A stretch of 64,000 bases of DNA from Campylobacter majalis (GTDB lineage Bacteria > Campylobacterota > Campylobacteria > Campylobacterales > Campylobacteraceae): assembly GCF_905120465.1 (NCBI RefSeq), contig NZ_CAJHOF010000001.1, forward strand, positions 1 to 64,000, read 5' to 3'. The position numbers and the translations under genes were made by a program. Under the pieces are notes generated by a model, which did no database searches, was not told the origin of the DNA, and was given only the letters and a program-made list of their open reading frames with translations. Numbering within the stretch: position 1 is the stretch's first letter; every line of letters begins with the position of its first letter. This document shows positions 1 through 7,824 of the stretch, piece after piece.

Positions 1-73
1 AATTTATAAAAAATTTTAGTAAAAATTTAATTTTTTAAGAAGTAAAAAGTAGAAATAAATTTAAATTTTAATT

Positions 74-97
74 AAAAGACGGAAAAATCCGTCTTTT
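74..97 (-). terminator. Rho-independent terminator of hcp
   Basis: A 6-bp GC-rich stem (GACGGA / TCCGTC) closes a four-base loop and is flanked by AAAA and TTTT. Read on the minus strand it lies just downstream of the hcp stop codon and is followed by TTTTAATT, as expected for an intrinsic terminator. The flanking A and T runs mean it could also work in the other direction. Confidence 0.85.
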
Positions 98-103
98 GTG
101 AGA

Positions 104-1432
104 TTATTTACTTAGAAAATATTCAATATCGGCTTTTGCATCGCCACTTATTAAACGAACATTAAACTTATCAACTAAGAAATTTACTATCTCTTCATTG
201 AAAAACTCAGGCAATTTTGGACCTACATTTATATTTTTCATACCCAAACTAAACAGTGCAAGTAGTATAATAACAGCCTTTTGCTCCATCCACATTAGCA
301 CAATTGACACAGGCAAGTCATTTATAGCTATGCCTGTAGCTTGACTTAGTGCGATTGCGATTTTTACAGCACCATTACTATCGTTGCACTGTCCTAAGTC
401 GATATAGCGTGGTAGTTCTGTGCCAGGGACTGTGCCAAAATCAATATCATTAAAGCGGAATTTACCACAGCTTGATGTTAATATCACACAATCTTTTGGT
501 AAATTTTCAGCCAATTCACGGTAATACTCGCGCCCTTTACCAGGTGCATCACAACCAGCTATGACAAAAAATCTTCTAATTTTACCTGTATTTATGGCGT
601 CTAAAATTTGTGGTGCTAAGCCTAAAATAGTCTTATAATGTCCGCCAGTTACAAGCGAAGCATCGCTTTGCATACTAACATCACCACATTTTAACGCACA
701 CTCAATTAGCGGAGTAAAATCATCATTTTCTATGTGATTAATGCCAGCCGTTCCGGCTATCTGATAGCCAAACAAACGATCGCTATACTCGCAGTTGGAG
801 CGGATAGGCACGATACAGTTTGTAGTCATTAAAATTGCACCTCTAAACTCATTAAACAACTTAGTTTGATCAAACCATGCTTTGCCAACATTGCCTTTTA
901 AGTGGCTGTATTTGCGTAGTTCTGGATATCCGTGAGCTGGTAGCATCTCTGAGTGAGTGTATATGTTTATGCCCTTGCCCTCAGTCGCCTCTAATAGCAT
1001 TTTTAGTGCTTTTAGGTTGTGTCCGCTTACCAAAATCGCCTTGCCTTCTACTTTGTTTTGACTTACTGTAACTGGTGTTGGAACGCCATAAGTGCTAGTG
1101 TGAGCTTCGCTTAGTATATCCATCATCTTAACACCCGCACTACCAACTTCTAGTAGTTGTTTAATGTGTTGGTCAAAATTAAAATTTGAGTTTGTAAGCG
1201 TAAAATATAGCGTATCAGCTAAAACTTTATCTACTTCACTTGTATCTGCTCCAAGTTCGTGTGCATGATGACGATATGCACTAAGTCCCTTTAATCCAAA
1301 AACCATAGTATCTTGCAAACGTGCTAAAGTATCGTCCTTGCCACAGGTTCCTTTACTTTGCCCTTTTGAGCCGCAACCGCCTGGAGCACTCATCTCACAT
1401 TGATGACAAAACATCTTTAAATTTTCACTCAT
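104..1432 (-). CDS. hcp: Hybrid cluster protein (hydroxylamine/NO reductase, Hcp)
   Basis: Prismane-family Fe-S enzyme, cytoplasmic. It is linked in other bacteria to nitrosative stress (NO or hydroxylamine reduction). At 442 aa it matches the short class rather than the ~550-aa class of E. coli. Visible ligands: an N-terminal CxxC plus two more Cys (residues 9, 12, 20, 30), then the hybrid-cluster residues in conserved contexts: NHIEND (His/Glu), IAGCD, SSCGKFRFN, GQCND and MEQK (Glu/Lys). The spacing of the N-terminal Cys set (x2, x7, x9) is wider than in classical Hcp. The start has a good AAAGGAT ribosome-binding site. The gene is monocistronic, ends at a terminator and has a perfect FNR-type box upstream, so anaerobic or nitrosative control is likely. 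Confidence 0.95.
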   Translation of the reverse strand: MSENLKMFCHQCEMSAPGGCGSKGQSKGTCGKDDTLARLQDTMVFGLKGLSAYRHHAHELGADTSEVDKVLADTLYFTLTNSNFNFDQHIKQLLEVGSAGVKMMDILSEAHTSTYGVPTPVTVSQNKVEGKAILVSGHNLKALKMLLEATEGKGINIYTHSEMLPAHGYPELRKYSHLKGNVGKAWFDQTKLFNEFRGAILMTTNCIVPIRSNCEYSDRLFGYQIAGTAGINHIENDDFTPLIECALKCGDVSMQSDASLVTGGHYKTILGLAPQILDAINTGKIRRFFVIAGCDAPGKGREYYRELAENLPKDCVILTSSCGKFRFNDIDFGTVPGTELPRYIDLGQCNDSNGAVKIAIALSQATGIAINDLPVSIVLMWMEQKAVIILLALFSLGMKNINVGPKLPEFFNEEIVNFLVDKFNVRLISGDAKADIEYFLSK

Positions 1433-1466
1433 TTTTTATCCTTTTTTTGGGTTTAACGGCGAAATG

Positions 1467-1472
1467 ATAGTA
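1467..1472 (-). promoter_or_regulatory. Candidate -10 box of hcp
   Basis: TACTAT on the minus strand, 35 bases upstream of the hcp start codon. A transcription start 7-10 bases further on would place the FNR-type box at 1492-1505 near -39 to -41.5, the class II activator position. This is an inference from spacing only. Confidence 0.45.
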
Positions 1473-1491
1473 GAATTTTCAAAATTAGTAA

Positions 1492-1505
1492 TTGATGATA
1501 ATCAA
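1492..1505. promoter_or_regulatory. Perfect FNR/CRP-type palindrome upstream of hcp
   Basis: TTGAT-GATA-ATCAA, an exact match to the FNR consensus TTGAT-N4-ATCAA, in the 133-bp divergent intergenic region between hcp and the small sigma54-driven gene. It lies about 66 bp from the hcp start and 6 bp from the -24 element of the opposing sigma54 promoter. It is most simply read as an activator site for hcp, possibly also affecting the divergent gene. Confidence 0.7.
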
Positions 1506-1511
1506 GATAAA

Positions 1512-1526
1512 TGGAATAATTTTTGC
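1512..1526 (+). promoter_or_regulatory. Sigma54 (RpoN) promoter
   Basis: TGGAA at 1512-1516 and TTTTGC ending at 1526 give the invariant GG-N10-GC spacing of a -24/-12 promoter, with the TGGAA...TTGCTTT flavour of Campylobacter flagellar sigma54 promoters. Transcription would start near 1538, leaving a short leader with an AAAGG ribosome-binding site before the ATG at 1566. Confidence 0.75.
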
Positions 1527-1565
1527 TTTTTTACGTTAAAATTTTAAAAATCAAAGGTTTTAAAA

Positions 1566-1988
1566 ATGAGCATTAATGACATATCCAGATTAGATCCCAT
1601 GGTAAAAACAGGCTATGAGCTATACAAAGCATCAAATGAAAATGAAGGAAGTTTTATAGATTTTTTACTAAAATATGATAGTAACAAGGCAAATAAAGGT
1701 GATTTTGGCTCTATTTTAGGAAATAGTGAAAGTGCAAAAGCCATAAATTCACTTCTTTCAAACTCATCAGTAAGTGGCACAAGCATAGCAAACTCACTAA
1801 AAGAGCTAAAAGATGAAAAATCAAACGATTTACTTTCATCACTTTTAAGCAACAATGGTACAAATTCGCTTAGCTCGTTAGCCGACTTAACCCTTGCAAA
1901 AGCAATAAACTCAGATAAACTTACAGCCAATCAAAAGCAAATTTTAGCAGATAAATACAAAGAATTTATAAAAAATCAAGATATCTAA
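1566..1988 (+). CDS. Small sigma54-dependent protein of unknown function
   Basis: 140 aa, with no signal peptide or membrane segment. It is rich in Ser, Asn, Leu and Lys and mostly helical or low-complexity in the middle (runs of SLLSN, SSLLSNN). No family is recognised. A clear sigma54 promoter 40 bp upstream ties it to the flagellar class 2 regulon, since in Campylobacter RpoN mainly drives flagellar genes. The opening ISRLDPMVKTGYELYKA recalls small flagellar-co-expressed (Fed-type) proteins of C. jejuni, but that is only an impression. Good AAAGG ribosome-binding site. It stands alone, divergent from hcp. Confidence 0.7.
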   Translation: MSINDISRLDPMVKTGYELYKASNENEGSFIDFLLKYDSNKANKGDFGSILGNSESAKAINSLLSNSSVSGTSIANSLKELKDEKSNDLLSSLLSNNGTNSLSSLADLTLAKAINSDKLTANQKQILADKYKEFIKNQDI

Positions 1989-2583
1989 TCGCTCTTTTTG
2001 TAAGTCTTATAGATTAATTTTGCACATGCAAGACTTTATCTTTTATGATAAAAGTGCCTTGGGTAACTAAAACTGCAATACAAATTCTACCAAACCTATT
2101 GATTTTATGTGAATTTTTAAAAAAACTGTGGTTTTGATTACAAAACAGCTGCATGTTTAAGCTATCATCTTGTAACGAGCGAAGCGAAAAACTCATCTTT
2201 AATGTTAAAACAAAATATATTGCTTGTGTAATAGTTTAAAATAAGTAAATAATAAAAAGTATTTGCAAAAGTAAAACGTTTGCTTGAACAAGAGCAATGC
2301 TTATGAGATGTTGTTATACAAATAAACAAAGCTAAGTTTTACACAAATAGCTAAAATGTTTTAAATATAAAATTAGACAACTTTTTAAAAATCATAAAAT
2401 CTACAATAAAATTTTATGAAATTATTAAATGGTTTTTGCCTTGATGGTGCTTATAGCCTTGCAAAAGCAAAGTTAAATTTGCATAAATAAAAACTTTTTT
2501 GCCTATGCAAATTAAATGCACTTTTATAGGGCAAATTTACAGCAAAATTAAACTTAAGCCATTATATTACAAGCAACATCGAC
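1989..2583. other. Long non-coding interval with a repeat copy
   Basis: About 595 bp with no convincing gene. The one short open frame on the minus strand (2014-2196) has no ribosome-binding site and overlaps a dispersed repeat copy at 2159-2188. The remainder is very AT-rich, with scattered short motifs such as AAAGCTAAGTTTTAC that resemble pieces in other gaps of the window (18.8 kb, 31.2 kb, 42.9 kb). No terminator was found after either convergent gene. Confidence 0.6.
2159..2188 (+). repeat. Dispersed intergenic repeat, copy 1
   Basis: Contains AAGCTATCATCTTGTA (identical at 42836-42851) followed by GTAACGAGCGAAGCGAA (identical, inverted, at 31254-31270). A third partial match, with ATCTTG-AA-GAG-AAGCGAA spacing, lies at 42882-42903. 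All copies are in long gene-free gaps. Confidence 0.6.
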
Positions 2584-3249
2584 TTAAAATTTATATTTTA
2601 TCGGATCTGTTGAATTTGCCTTTTTAAAACCATTTAATCTAAGCCTGCAACTATCGCAAACGCCACATGCCATCTCTTCGCTCTCATAACAACTCCAAGT
2701 AAGCTCAAGCGGAGAGTTGTTCTCAAGCGAAACACGCACAATATCGGCTTTGCTCAAGCTTACAAGTGGCATTTTAATCTCGATTTTCGTGCTATCTTTT
2801 GTGCCTAAATTTATGGCATTTTGTATAGTTTTTATAAACTCCGCCCTGCAATCAGGATAACCACTACTATCTTCTTCAACAACTCCGATATATATTGCTT
2901 TGGCATCATTTTTCTCAGCTACTGCCGCAGCGATTGATAAAAATATCCCATTTCTATATGGCACATAAGTATTTGGCACACCATCGCTAAGCCCAGTTTT
3001 TGGCACTTGCATACTCTTATCAGTCAATGAATTGCCGCCTATTTTAGCAATAAAACTAACATCCAAACTAAGTCTTTTTGTGATATTTAATCTATCACAT
3101 ATATCGTTAAAAGCTTGTTTTTCACGCTTCATCGTGCGTTGATTATAATCAAAATGAAGTGCGATAATCTCATAACCCTGCTTTAACGCCAAAGTAGCAC
3201 AAAGTGTGCTATCCATACCGCCACTCATCACAACAACCGCCTTTTTCAT
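2584..3249 (-). CDS. queC: 7-cyano-7-deazaguanine synthase QueC
   Basis: ATP-dependent conversion of 7-carboxy-7-deazaguanine to preQ0, in the queuosine tRNA-modification pathway; cytosolic. 221 aa, near the family's usual size. The PP-loop SGGMDS is at residues 9-14, and the zinc-binding cysteines are clustered at the C-terminus in [16 protein letters not shown]. The start ATG follows AAGGATAGTGAT. It stands alone here, divergent from ybeY; no other que genes are in the window. Confidence 0.95.
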   Translation of the reverse strand: MKKAVVVMSGGMDSTLCATLALKQGYEIIALHFDYNQRTMKREKQAFNDICDRLNITKRLSLDVSFIAKIGGNSLTDKSMQVPKTGLSDGVPNTYVPYRNGIFLSIAAAVAEKNDAKAIYIGVVEEDSSGYPDCRAEFIKTIQNAINLGTKDSTKIEIKMPLVSLSKADIVRVSLENNSPLELTWSCYESEEMACGVCDSCRLRLNGFKKANSTDPIKYKF

Positions 3250-3356
3250 ATCACTATCCTTATTTAATTTTAGTTAAAAATTACTTTAAAAAATCGCTTT
3301 TATTTTCTTAAAATTTTAGCTAAAATACCAAAATTTTAAATAAAGAGTATGAAAAA

Positions 3357-3806
3357 ATGATAATTTGTGATGAAAAATATCCAGAAATTCTAGATCAAAT
3401 CGCTATGAGTTTAACGCCGGGAGATATTGAGCTAAGCTTTGTAGATCAAAATCAAATGCAAGAGATAAACAAAAAACAAAGAGGTATAGATAAAAGCACT
3501 GATGTGCTTAGCTTTCCATTTTTAAGCGTTCCACACACTCCGCTTGGTTGCATAGTTATAAACACTGACTTAGCCAAACAAAAAGCAAACGAACTAAATC
3601 ACAGCACTGATGATGAGATCGCTCTACTTTTTACGCACGGCTTACTTCACGTTTTAGGGTACGATCACGAAACAGACAGTGGTCAAATGAGAGATTTAGA
3701 AGAGCAAACTATAGCAAGATTTAATCTGCCAAAAAGTTTAATCGTTAGGACATATGAGCCAGATGAATTATCGGCAAAATTTCATAAACTAATTAAAAGC
3801 CAGTAA
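3357..3806 (+). CDS. ybeY: Endoribonuclease YbeY (rRNA maturation)
   Basis: Single-strand-specific metallo-endoribonuclease involved in 16S rRNA 3'-end maturation and ribosome quality control. 149 aa, normal length. The zinc triad motif [11 protein letters not shown] is present (His94, His98, His104). The upstream motif TDVLSFPF is also typical of the family. A distinct promoter region lies between it and queC on the opposite strand. Confidence 0.95.
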   Translation: MIICDEKYPEILDQIAMSLTPGDIELSFVDQNQMQEINKKQRGIDKSTDVLSFPFLSVPHTPLGCIVINTDLAKQKANELNHSTDDEIALLFTHGLLHVLGYDHETDSGQMRDLEEQTIARFNLPKSLIVRTYEPDELSAKFHKLIKSQ

Positions 3807-4081
3807 ATTTCTGCCTTAAAAAATTGGTCTAAATTTATAAAAGCTATAGACAAGCAATTTAAATCTATGAGCTAAAACGATATTTTTAGTTGATATGATT
3901 TTACAATTTACTTCTTACAATATGAAAGCGTAGCAAAGTTCTTGTATTTTCGTATTTTAATAAATATATGGCTAAAACCACACAAAACAGCATAGAATGC
4001 AAACTGCACATAGCAAACACAATCTAGCAAAGTAAGCCCATACTTACAAATTAAATTTACTTTAAAACTTAAAGATTAAAG
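3807..4081. other. AT-rich non-coding interval
   Basis: 275 bp between convergent ybeY and the Sel1-repeat gene. No open frame with a ribosome-binding site, no hairpin with a T-run, no recognisable RNA. Confidence 0.5.
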
Positions 4082-4615
4082 CTATTGAACTTTTATATTA
4101 GCCAATATATTGCATGCTTCTTTAACTCCACCATTACAAGCTTTATCAAAGTAATCATAGGCTAAATTTTCATCTTTTGCAATCGCTGCACCTTGATAAT
4201 ACAACATGCCAAGACTTAAACTAGCCTGAGCATAACCTAAATAATCTGATTGTTGCCACAATTTTATTGCTTTTTGTATATTATCATGACTTACATCATC
4301 GCTTCCTCTAGCAGTGATAAGCAAAAGACCCAAGCGATACATTGAAAGACGTTTTGTATTGATTTTGTCTGCATTAATCGAGACTTTATATAACTCTCTT
4401 GCTTTTTTGTAGTCTTGCTCGACGCATATGCCTTTTTCATTCATCCAAGCATAATTAAAAATAGCTTCAAAATGCTCTTGTTTCACCAGTTCATCATATA
4501 ATTTAACAGCCTTTTTGCAATCTCCACTATTGTAAGCATCAACAGCGTCTTTGTATATTTTATCATCTGCACATAAGCTTAGCAAAAAAATGCAAATAAA
4601 ACATAATTTTTTCAT
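4082..4615 (-). CDS. Secreted Sel1-repeat protein
   Basis: 177 aa with an N-terminal signal peptide (positively charged MKK then a hydrophobic stretch to about residue 16) and TPR/Sel1-like helical repeats, for example LGMLYYQGAAIAKDENLAYDYFDKACNGG near the end. A pair of Cys follows the Sel1 pattern common in Campylobacter and Helicobacter cysteine-rich proteins (ACNGG...ACNIL). Probably periplasmic; the lipobox is imperfect (LSLC), so lipidation is uncertain. Specific role unknown. Monocistronic, with its own promoter region at 4616-4824. Confidence 0.8.
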   Translation of the reverse strand: MKKLCFICIFLLSLCADDKIYKDAVDAYNSGDCKKAVKLYDELVKQEHFEAIFNYAWMNEKGICVEQDYKKARELYKVSINADKINTKRLSMYRLGLLLITARGSDDVSHDNIQKAIKLWQQSDYLGYAQASLSLGMLYYQGAAIAKDENLAYDYFDKACNGGVKEACNILANIKVQ

Positions 4616-4791
4616 ATTCTCATCCCCTAAGTTTTAAGAGAATTTTACAAATTTTTTGTAAAAATAATATTAATATTGCTTATAAAATTAAACAAATAAA
4701 AATTATCCGTGCAATAAAAGAATTTTACAAGCGTTAAATTTGCATTTGTATTAAAGAATATAAAAAGTTAAATTGTAATAACAAGCAGGAT

Positions 4792-4814
4792 AAAGCAGCG
4801 TAAAACACTGCTTT
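4792..4814 (-). terminator. Possible terminator of the cheB-cheR operon
   Basis: Stem AAAGCAG / CTGCTTT around a 9-base loop, just downstream of the cheR stop on the minus strand. The T-run after the stem is short (TTTA), so confidence is moderate. Confidence 0.5.
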
Positions 4815-4824
4815 AAATAAAACA

Positions 4825-5622
4825 TTAAGCCTTTTCGTAAAAAGTTACACCACCACTAAACTGCTTAGCATATATGTCTGTATGTGGCACCAAATCAGCA
4901 TGACCAGCATATAATCTACCATATTCATGTAGTATTTTATGCAATCTCTCAACACATTTTAATCTAAAATTGTCATCAAAATATATCATCATATTACGAG
5001 AGAGTATGATATCAAATTTACCAAGACTAAACAACGCATCATCAAATACATTTAATACCTTAAAATCGCATCTACAAAGCATTCTTCGTTTGATTTCGTA
5101 TTTGTCATCAATTTTAGTAAAAAATCGCTCTTTTTGATAGCTACTTAATCTATGCAAACTTCTCTCATTATAAATACCGGAATTTGCTTGTACAATGGCT
5201 TCTGAGTTAATATCTATACCAACTATACTCATGTATCTTGGATCAATCCCAACTTCATATGCCAACATAGCCAACGAATACACCTCATCTCCACTAGAGC
5301 ATGGAGCACACAATATACGCACTTCTGATAAATTCCCAGCATGTCCTATTACATCTTTTAGTTGCGGCAACTCTCTATAAAAATACGTTTCATTAACTGT
5401 GATTAAATTTAATATATCCTGTCTAGTTATGGAATTATAACGCACCATCGATGCTATCTCTTTAAAGGTTTTTATGCGTTTATTTTTTGCAAAGGCACTA
5501 AGTCTTTGAAGTGTTATTTCACGTTTGCTTTGCAAATCAACACCGCACAAAATTTTAATATTTTGCAAAAATTCTTCAAAACCATCCATGTCAGTTGGTA
5601 TAGCTACATCATCTATATTCAC
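4825..5622 (-). CDS. cheR: Chemotaxis protein methyltransferase CheR
   Basis: SAM-dependent methylation of chemoreceptor glutamates, the adaptation arm opposing CheB; cytoplasmic. I chose the GTG at 5622 (265 aa) because AAAGGAG sits 5 bases upstream; the longer frame from 5652 would overlap cheB and lacks such a site. The N-terminal helical domain is followed by the Rossmann core: ILCAPCSSGDEVYSLAML (SAM site, with Cys where many CheRs have Trp/Gly-rich residues), the acidic loop VGIDINSEAI and ILSRNMMIYFDD, the CheR signature. Second gene of a two-gene operon with cheB. The MCP at 62.2 kb is a plausible substrate. Confidence 0.93.
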   Translation of the reverse strand: MNIDDVAIPTDMDGFEEFLQNIKILCGVDLQSKREITLQRLSAFAKNKRIKTFKEIASMVRYNSITRQDILNLITVNETYFYRELPQLKDVIGHAGNLSEVRILCAPCSSGDEVYSLAMLAYEVGIDPRYMSIVGIDINSEAIVQANSGIYNERSLHRLSSYQKERFFTKIDDKYEIKRRMLCRCDFKVLNVFDDALFSLGKFDIILSRNMMIYFDDNFRLKCVERLHKILHEYGRLYAGHADLVPHTDIYAKQFSGGVTFYEKA

Positions 5623-5641
5623 GTTTACTCCTTTAATTTTA

Positions 5642-6205
5642 CTAATTAGCACTCAAAAATCCATCAAGCTCTTTTTTAATACTTGAAAGATTTAGCGATT
5701 TTACAGCTGGATTTAACTCTTTAGCACGTTTTGGCATACCATATACTATGGCAGTTTCTTCGTTTTCAGCTATGCACTTTGCACCGGCTTTATATAGTTT
5801 ATATAGCCCACTTGCCCCATCATCTCCTATGCCAGTTAGCAATATAGCCATCACATCTAAGCTTTTACACAAAGCAACACCTGAGCAAAAAAGCATATCA
5901 ACATTTGGGGAAAACGTAGTAATCTCATCAGCATTTGGTTTTGCTGATATGGGTAGCGTATCACACATTGTGGTATTGTTTTCGCAGATATAAATTTTTT
6001 CTTTTAGCATAGCACGTTCGCTTAGCATACAAACATCCTGATTACACTCCTTTGCTACTTGTGCGGCAAAAGAAGGGATAAATCTCTTATTCATGTGTTG
6101 TGCTATGACGATTGTTGCTCCATTTAAATTAATATCTTTTAATAACTTTTTAATATGTCCAGGCCCTCCAGTTGAAGCACCAATTAGGACTAATTTTTGA
6201 GCCAT
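5642..6205 (-). CDS. cheB: Chemoreceptor methylesterase CheB, catalytic domain only
   Basis: Removes methyl groups from chemoreceptors. 187 aa: this is only the CheB_methylest domain, without the N-terminal receiver found in E. coli. The same arrangement is known in Campylobacter, so phospho-control by CheA cannot act through a built-in receiver. The catalytic triad is visible: Ser11 in GASTGG, His37 in AQHM, Asp129 in GIGDDGASG. The start has an AAAGG ribosome-binding site. The stop lies 19 bp before the chosen cheR start, so the two are co-transcribed. Confidence 0.93.
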   Translation of the reverse strand: MAQKLVLIGASTGGPGHIKKLLKDINLNGATIVIAQHMNKRFIPSFAAQVAKECNQDVCMLSERAMLKEKIYICENNTTMCDTLPISAKPNADEITTFSPNVDMLFCSGVALCKSLDVMAILLTGIGDDGASGLYKLYKAGAKCIAENEETAIVYGMPKRAKELNPAVKSLNLSSIKKELDGFLSAN

Positions 6206-6299
6206 TTATAACCTTTTTAAATTTCATAGCGTAAGCAAATGCGATAGTATATCCATCTTTCAGTAAATATTTGTTAAACTAAAACAAAAAGGGGAAAAT

Positions 6300-7824
6300 T
6301 TGAAAAAACTACTAATTACCATTACACTTTTATTAGTCTGTGCGTATCTTAGTTTAGGCAGTGGTAGATTGGGCTATGGGGGGGGGGTGGAAGCTATATC
6401 TTAACGTAGCTTATCTAGCTTTTGCGACATTTATTTTTATAAATTTTCGTTATCTTTTTTGGATAGTATTTTTTCCTTTTATATTACTTTTATCTATTTA
6501 TGCACCAGTTGGTATGATTTATGGCGGTGTTGATGAGTCGTTTTTGCTCGCACTTTTTGGCACGTATGGCGGCGAGGCAAGAGAGTTTTTTGGCAGTATT
6601 GATATAAGATATCTGCTAAGCACTATTTTTAGCGTGTTTTTTATAATTTACTTGCGAGTTAGCAAAACAAGCTCTAGTATCAAATTTCCAGTTGCGATTT
6701 TTATCATTTTTGCAATAGCAACAGCTACCGGAAAGCTATGGGGGATAGCATCAACAAGCTCAGTAATAACGATGCTAAAAGATTTTAAAAGTTCATATGA
6801 ATATTTTAAAAAAACAAACATTCATATCGTAAAACCAAAATGGATCATTAAAAGTATCGATCCAAAATACCACAACTACGTAGTTGTAATCGGCGAAAGC
6901 GCAAGGCGTGATTATCATGGTGTATATGGCTACAATATCAACAACACTCCATTTTTAAGCAGTGTAGATGGCGTGATTATAGATGGTTTTAACGCAGTCG
7001 GACTAAACACAATACCAACTCTTCGTGCTACGCTAAATCACGAAAGAGATTTTGACTTAAATATTGTGGATTTGGCAAATTTAGCTGGATTTAAGACATT
7101 TTGGGTCTCAAATCAAGGTTTTCTTGGCACACACGAAACAGATGTTTCAATCGTTGCAAAAAGGGCTAATTTTAGCTATTTTAGCACCCACGATAAAATA
7201 AACGCATCACACAAAGGCGAAGAAAATCACGATAAAATTTTAATACCACAAATTGCTAAAATTTTAAATCAACAAATAAACGAAAAAAGAGTAATCTTTG
7301 TGCATCTTTATGGCTCACATCCTGATGCGTGCAGACGAATTAGCAACAACGACTATGTAAAATATAGCGACAAAGCAACATTTAATATAAATTGCTACGT
7401 AGAAAGCATCCGCGAAACTGACGAAAATTTAAGACAAATTTATAATCTTTTAAAGCAAAATTTTGATACTTCTTTGCAGAGTTTTTCGATGATATATTTT
7501 AGCGATCATGGTCTTACACATGATACTTCATCAAACCAAATAAAATTAGGCATGCATTCAAGTCCAGCAAAACAGCACCTGCAAATCCCACTTATTAAAA
7601 TTTCAAGCGACGACAAGACAAGGCAATATATCAAAAATGAAAGCTATCAAAATAATTTCGCACAAAGTTTTGCAAAATGGCTAGGGGTTAAAGTGCTAAA
7701 TTTTAGCACTACTAGTGATATTTTTGAGCCTATTATTCAAGATGATATAACAAATTCAAAAAGGCTTATAAAAAATAAAAATGACGATTTAGCAATCGAT
7801 ATAAGTAAATTTAAGAAAAATTAA
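6300..7824 (+). CDS. Phase-variable phosphoethanolamine transferase (frame broken at G10)
   Basis: Inner-membrane enzyme of the EptA/CptA/OpgE-type alkaline-phosphatase superfamily, which adds phosphoethanolamine to lipid A, LOS core or other surface targets. Hydrophobic N-terminal helices are followed by a periplasmic catalytic domain: VIGESARRDYHGVYGY (Ser nucleophile region near 6890), LHATL-like core and YFSDHGLTHD (metal site). The best start is TTG at 6300 with AAAAGGGG five bases upstream; it encodes LKKLLITITLLL, the first membrane helix. That frame runs into a G10 tract at 6378-6387 and stops at 6402, while the catalytic frame continues to 7824. Nine Gs would give one 507-aa protein. 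Without slippage, only a 487-aa form starting at GTG 6361 or ATG 6376, lacking the first helix, could be made. The 3' end overlaps priA (opposite strand) by 14 bp. Confidence 0.85.
6378..6387 (+). repeat. G10 homopolymer tract (phase-variation switch)
   Basis: Ten consecutive G inside the 5' part of the phosphoethanolamine transferase gene. Frame bookkeeping: the TTG-6300 frame and the catalytic frame differ by one base. G9 or G12 joins them; G10 stops at 6402 and G11 stops at a nearby TAG. In Campylobacter, G8-G12 tracts in coding sequence are classical contingency loci. This is the only G or C run longer than six noticed in the window. Confidence 0.9.

Noticed and set aside
2014-2196. 60-codon open frame on the minus strand
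   Set aside because: No ribosome-binding site, overlaps a dispersed repeat copy, and composition is not protein-like.
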